Positions 61,853 to 64,000 of a stretch of DNA of 64,000 nucleotides are shown here, piece by piece. Where the stretch lies: NCBI GenBank assembly GCA_014237465.1, contig JABZFM010000004.1, positions 62,001 to 126,000 of the forward strand. The letters run 5' to 3'. The position numbers were made by a program, and so were the translations under genes. Each line of letters begins with the position of its first letter. Position 1 is the first letter of the stretch. The notes beneath the pieces are model-generated. The model did no database searches. It was given only the letters and a program-made list of their open reading frames with translations, and was not told where the DNA came from. The DNA comes from Desulfobacteraceae bacterium (GTDB taxonomy: Bacteria; Desulfobacterota; Desulfobacteria; Desulfobacterales; Desulfosalsimonadaceae).

Positions 61853-64000
61853 TTATTTGAGAACAATTAACGCATCGACAGCAAAAGGCGCCGCATCATT
61901 AATGACAATCGGATTAACATCAATTTCCTTTATTTCATCGTGAATCAGGGGCAGTTTACTTAAGGTCGATAAAACACTTGCCAATGCTTTTACATTAACA
62001 GCCGGCATTCCCCGGTATTCGGAGAGAATTTTTTTACAGTAGATATCATTTATCATTTCTTCTGATTCCATATCACCTATCGGGGCCACACGGTACGATA
62101 CATCATTCATCGCCTCGGCAAAGATCCCGCCCACTCCGAATGCCACGCAATGACCGAACTGTTCATCAAATGTTATGCCGGAAAGGAACTCCCGCCGGCC
62201 CTTGATCATTTTCCCGATCAAAACCGGCACCGGCCGACCGGCGGATTTCTGTAGGGCATGATAAGCGTTTATTACACTTTCAGGATCAGAAATATTTAAA
62301 TAAACCAGTCCCCGTTCTGTTTTATGCATGATCAATGGATCACATGCCTTCACAACGACCGGGAATCCGATTTTTTGAGCCGCTTCCAAGGAATCATCCA
62401 CGTTATTGCATAATATTTCTTCCGGAATGGGGATACCATATGATGCAAGAAGTCTTTTGGCCGCATATTCATCCAAAGTGCTCTGATTATTATCCGCCGC
62501 CTGTTTCAATAGTTGCCGTGCTGTGTCGTTGGGTGTCAATTCTATGGGTGGCTGATACGATTTTCTGTCACAAATTGTCTTATACTTTACCAGGGCTGAA
62601 ATGGCATAGGCGGCTTTTTCCGGGGAATCGAATACTGGAATATCGTTATCTTCATACTCTTTGGTATACTGATCTGATCGGTCAAAAAACGAAGAAACCG
62701 TCATAGGAATGTTATTTTTAAACGGCACCTGGACAGAATCCGTCAGGTCCTTTGATGCCCCTTTTATCATATCCTCAAGCGTTACTCCCGGCATGAGCTC
62801 GGAAAGATGGGGAAAGACTGCTGCAAGAAATCCGGTGGACATGGCACCGTGCAGAACAATACCGTCGACCTCCCCGCTTTTCATCACCAGGGCCGGAATT
62901 GTCTCTGTCATCACTTTCATGTCCAAAGCAAATGTGATATCCACCGGATTGCCGCAGGGTGCATGGGTCGGAATCAACGGCTTGATTTTATTCTGGAGTT
63001 CTTTAGAAAATGCCGGCATTTCACATCCGTTCGCGTCACAGGTATCGGCAATGGCTGACCCCGGCCCCCCGGAATTAGTGATAATACCAATTCGGTTACC
63101 TTTAATCTTCGGCTGAGTGGCCAATGTCCATCCGATGCCGTACAGATCTTCCACAGAGTAAACCCGGATAATACCGGCTTGCTTGAAAAGACCGTCATAG
63201 AGGTAGTCATTTCCGGCCATTGCGCCGGTATGGCTAAGACCAGCCCGACCCCCGGCTTCAGATCCCCCGATATACTGGGCAATCACCGGTTTGTGCGGCG
63301 TGATCTTCCTGGCAGCATGCAAAAAACGATTCACATCGCGAATACTCTCGATATACATAGCAATTGCAGATGTCTGGTCATCTTCGCCAAGATATTCCAA
63401 CACATCGATTATATTAATATCCGCTTCATTGCCGACACTGACCGCTTTGCTGAACCGAATGCCGCGCTTTTTAAGGTAATCAATCGTCTGAGCCACATAC
63501 GTACCACTTTGAGAAATCAGGCCCAGTTTGCCGGGTTTGCCGACAATCGGAGAAACCGAAGTGTTTAACGAGATATCGCGGTTGACAATCCCCATGCAGT
63601 TCGGACCCACAAAACGGATTCCGTATTTTTGGGCCAGCCCTTTTAGCTGTTCTTCCAGTTTCATGCCTTCTTCACCGGCTTCTTTAAATCCTGCGGTAAT
63701 GACAATGGCATATTTTGTTCCGATTTTTCCAAATGCTTCAAACACCGGCAGCAGATGCTGAGAGGGAATGACCAACATTGCCAGATCCGGGGCTTCCGGA
63801 AGATCAAGGGGCGACTTAAACGCCGGGTGCCCCAGTACAGTTTTTTCCGTTGGGTGGACCGGGTAAAATTTTCCCTTAAAACCGTCTTTTAAAATACTTA
63901 AGGCGTGCATGGTCCCCATTTTCATGGGATTATTACTGGCGCCGACAATGGCGATGGATTTGGGATTCATCAGTGAACGAAAGAAGGATTCAGACATCAT
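61853..64000 (-). CDS. ADP-forming acyl-CoA synthetase (acetate-CoA ligase type)
   Basis: 715 residues, reaching exactly the right window edge; MMSESFFRSLMNPKSIAIVGASNNPMKMG looks like the true start, but upstream sequence is not visible. Domains: CoA-binding Rossmann fold (about 8-135), succinyl-CoA ligase-like region (about 145-450, with SHTGAMAG holding the phospho-His site), and a C-terminal ATP-grasp domain (about 485-715, ending IDVNPIVINDAAPFAVDALIVL). NDP-forming enzymes make ATP from acyl-CoA esters by substrate-level phosphorylation; the acyl substrate is unknown. Alpha and beta parts are fused in one chain. Confidence 0.9.
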   Translation of the reverse strand: MMSESFFRSLMNPKSIAIVGASNNPMKMGTMHALSILKDGFKGKFYPVHPTEKTVLGHPAFKSPLDLPEAPDLAMLVIPSQHLLPVFEAFGKIGTKYAIVITAGFKEAGEEGMKLEEQLKGLAQKYGIRFVGPNCMGIVNRDISLNTSVSPIVGKPGKLGLISQSGTYVAQTIDYLKKRGIRFSKAVSVGNEADINIIDVLEYLGEDDQTSAIAMYIESIRDVNRFLHAARKITPHKPVIAQYIGGSEAGGRAGLSHTGAMAGNDYLYDGLFKQAGIIRVYSVEDLYGIGWTLATQPKIKGNRIGIITNSGGPGSAIADTCDANGCEMPAFSKELQNKIKPLIPTHAPCGNPVDITFALDMKVMTETIPALVMKSGEVDGIVLHGAMSTGFLAAVFPHLSELMPGVTLEDMIKGASKDLTDSVQVPFKNNIPMTVSSFFDRSDQYTKEYEDNDIPVFDSPEKAAYAISALVKYKTICDRKSYQPPIELTPNDTARQLLKQAADNNQSTLDEYAAKRLLASYGIPIPEEILCNNVDDSLEAAQKIGFPVVVKACDPLIMHKTERGLVYLNISDPESVINAYHALQKSAGRPVPVLIGKMIKGRREFLSGITFDEQFGHCVAFGVGGIFAEAMNDVSYRVAPIGDMESEEMINDIYCKKILSEYRGMPAVNVKALASVLSTLSKLPLIHDEIKEIDVNPIVINDAAPFAVDALIVLK

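Noticed and set aside
1-64000. CRISPR arrays and prophage regions.
   Set aside because: No regularly spaced repeats with unique spacers and no phage structural or integrase genes were seen.

Overview
The window looks like the chromosome of a mesophilic sulfate-reducing bacterium of the Desulfobacterota (Desulfobacterales-like). Direct support: an adenylate kinase with the exact Cys-X5-His-X15-Cys-X2-Cys metal motif described for sulfate reducers; a SelD that is itself a selenoprotein (in-frame TGA); the gene order rpsB-tsf-pyrH-frr-uppS-cdsA-dxr-rseP; a split F0 ATP synthase operon; and a type IV pilus minor-pilin cluster. The genus assignment is inference.

Layout. 1-5.9 kb: a divergent pair (small coiled-coil phasin-like protein, patatin-like lipase) sharing a promoter region with two palindromic operators, then a DUF362 protein, an M48 membrane protease and a LysM protein. 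6-16.1 kb (minus strand): type IV pilus genes, namely a PilB/GspE ATPase, two small exported proteins, PilY1 with calcium-loop repeats, PilX, PilV, PilW and FimT-like pilins. 16.4-32.3 kb (minus): purine genes (purQ, a purS-purL fusion), then the envelope and translation cluster rseP, dxr, cdsA, uppS, frr, pyrH, tsf, rpsB, followed by prmC, prfA, rpmE, rho and coaE. 32.4-48.2 kb (plus): tRNA nucleotidyltransferase, adk, rpsU, folC, tRNA-Arg, a Trm112-like protein, yicC-remA-gmk, rlmB, icd, comF, a nitrilase-family protein, a YfiH protein, pyrK, selD with selenocysteine, and F0 genes atpZ/atpI/atpB/atpE. 48.4-56.7 kb (minus): uvrA, pdxA, a PIN-PhoH protein and a PAS hybrid histidine kinase.

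The accessory highlight is 56790-61025: a 4.24-kb transposon with 21-bp terminal inverted repeats and a perfect 8-bp target duplication (AGGTTTTC at 56782-56789 and 61026-61033). Its only transposition gene is a one-ORF IS1-type DDE transposase. Its cargo is a Panacea (DUF4065) antitoxin-like gene with an overlapping candidate toxin gene, and an operon of a ribbon-helix-helix regulator, a DUF262/DUF1524 (GmrSD-like) protein and a small unknown protein. The regulator and the transposase are divergently transcribed from two mirror-image promoters, each carrying a TGCA-N3-TGCA palindrome in its spacer. This suggests one repressor couples transposition to expression of a defence-like operon.

A second pattern is a set of at least nine intergenic repeats of about 110-190 bp in two main, related families (A and B). 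They share GATGGC-TCGTAAAAAGT-type ends, are palindromic, carry no genes, and sit inside otherwise conserved operons. They look like MITE-type elements. The window ends in an ADP-forming acyl-CoA synthetase gene.
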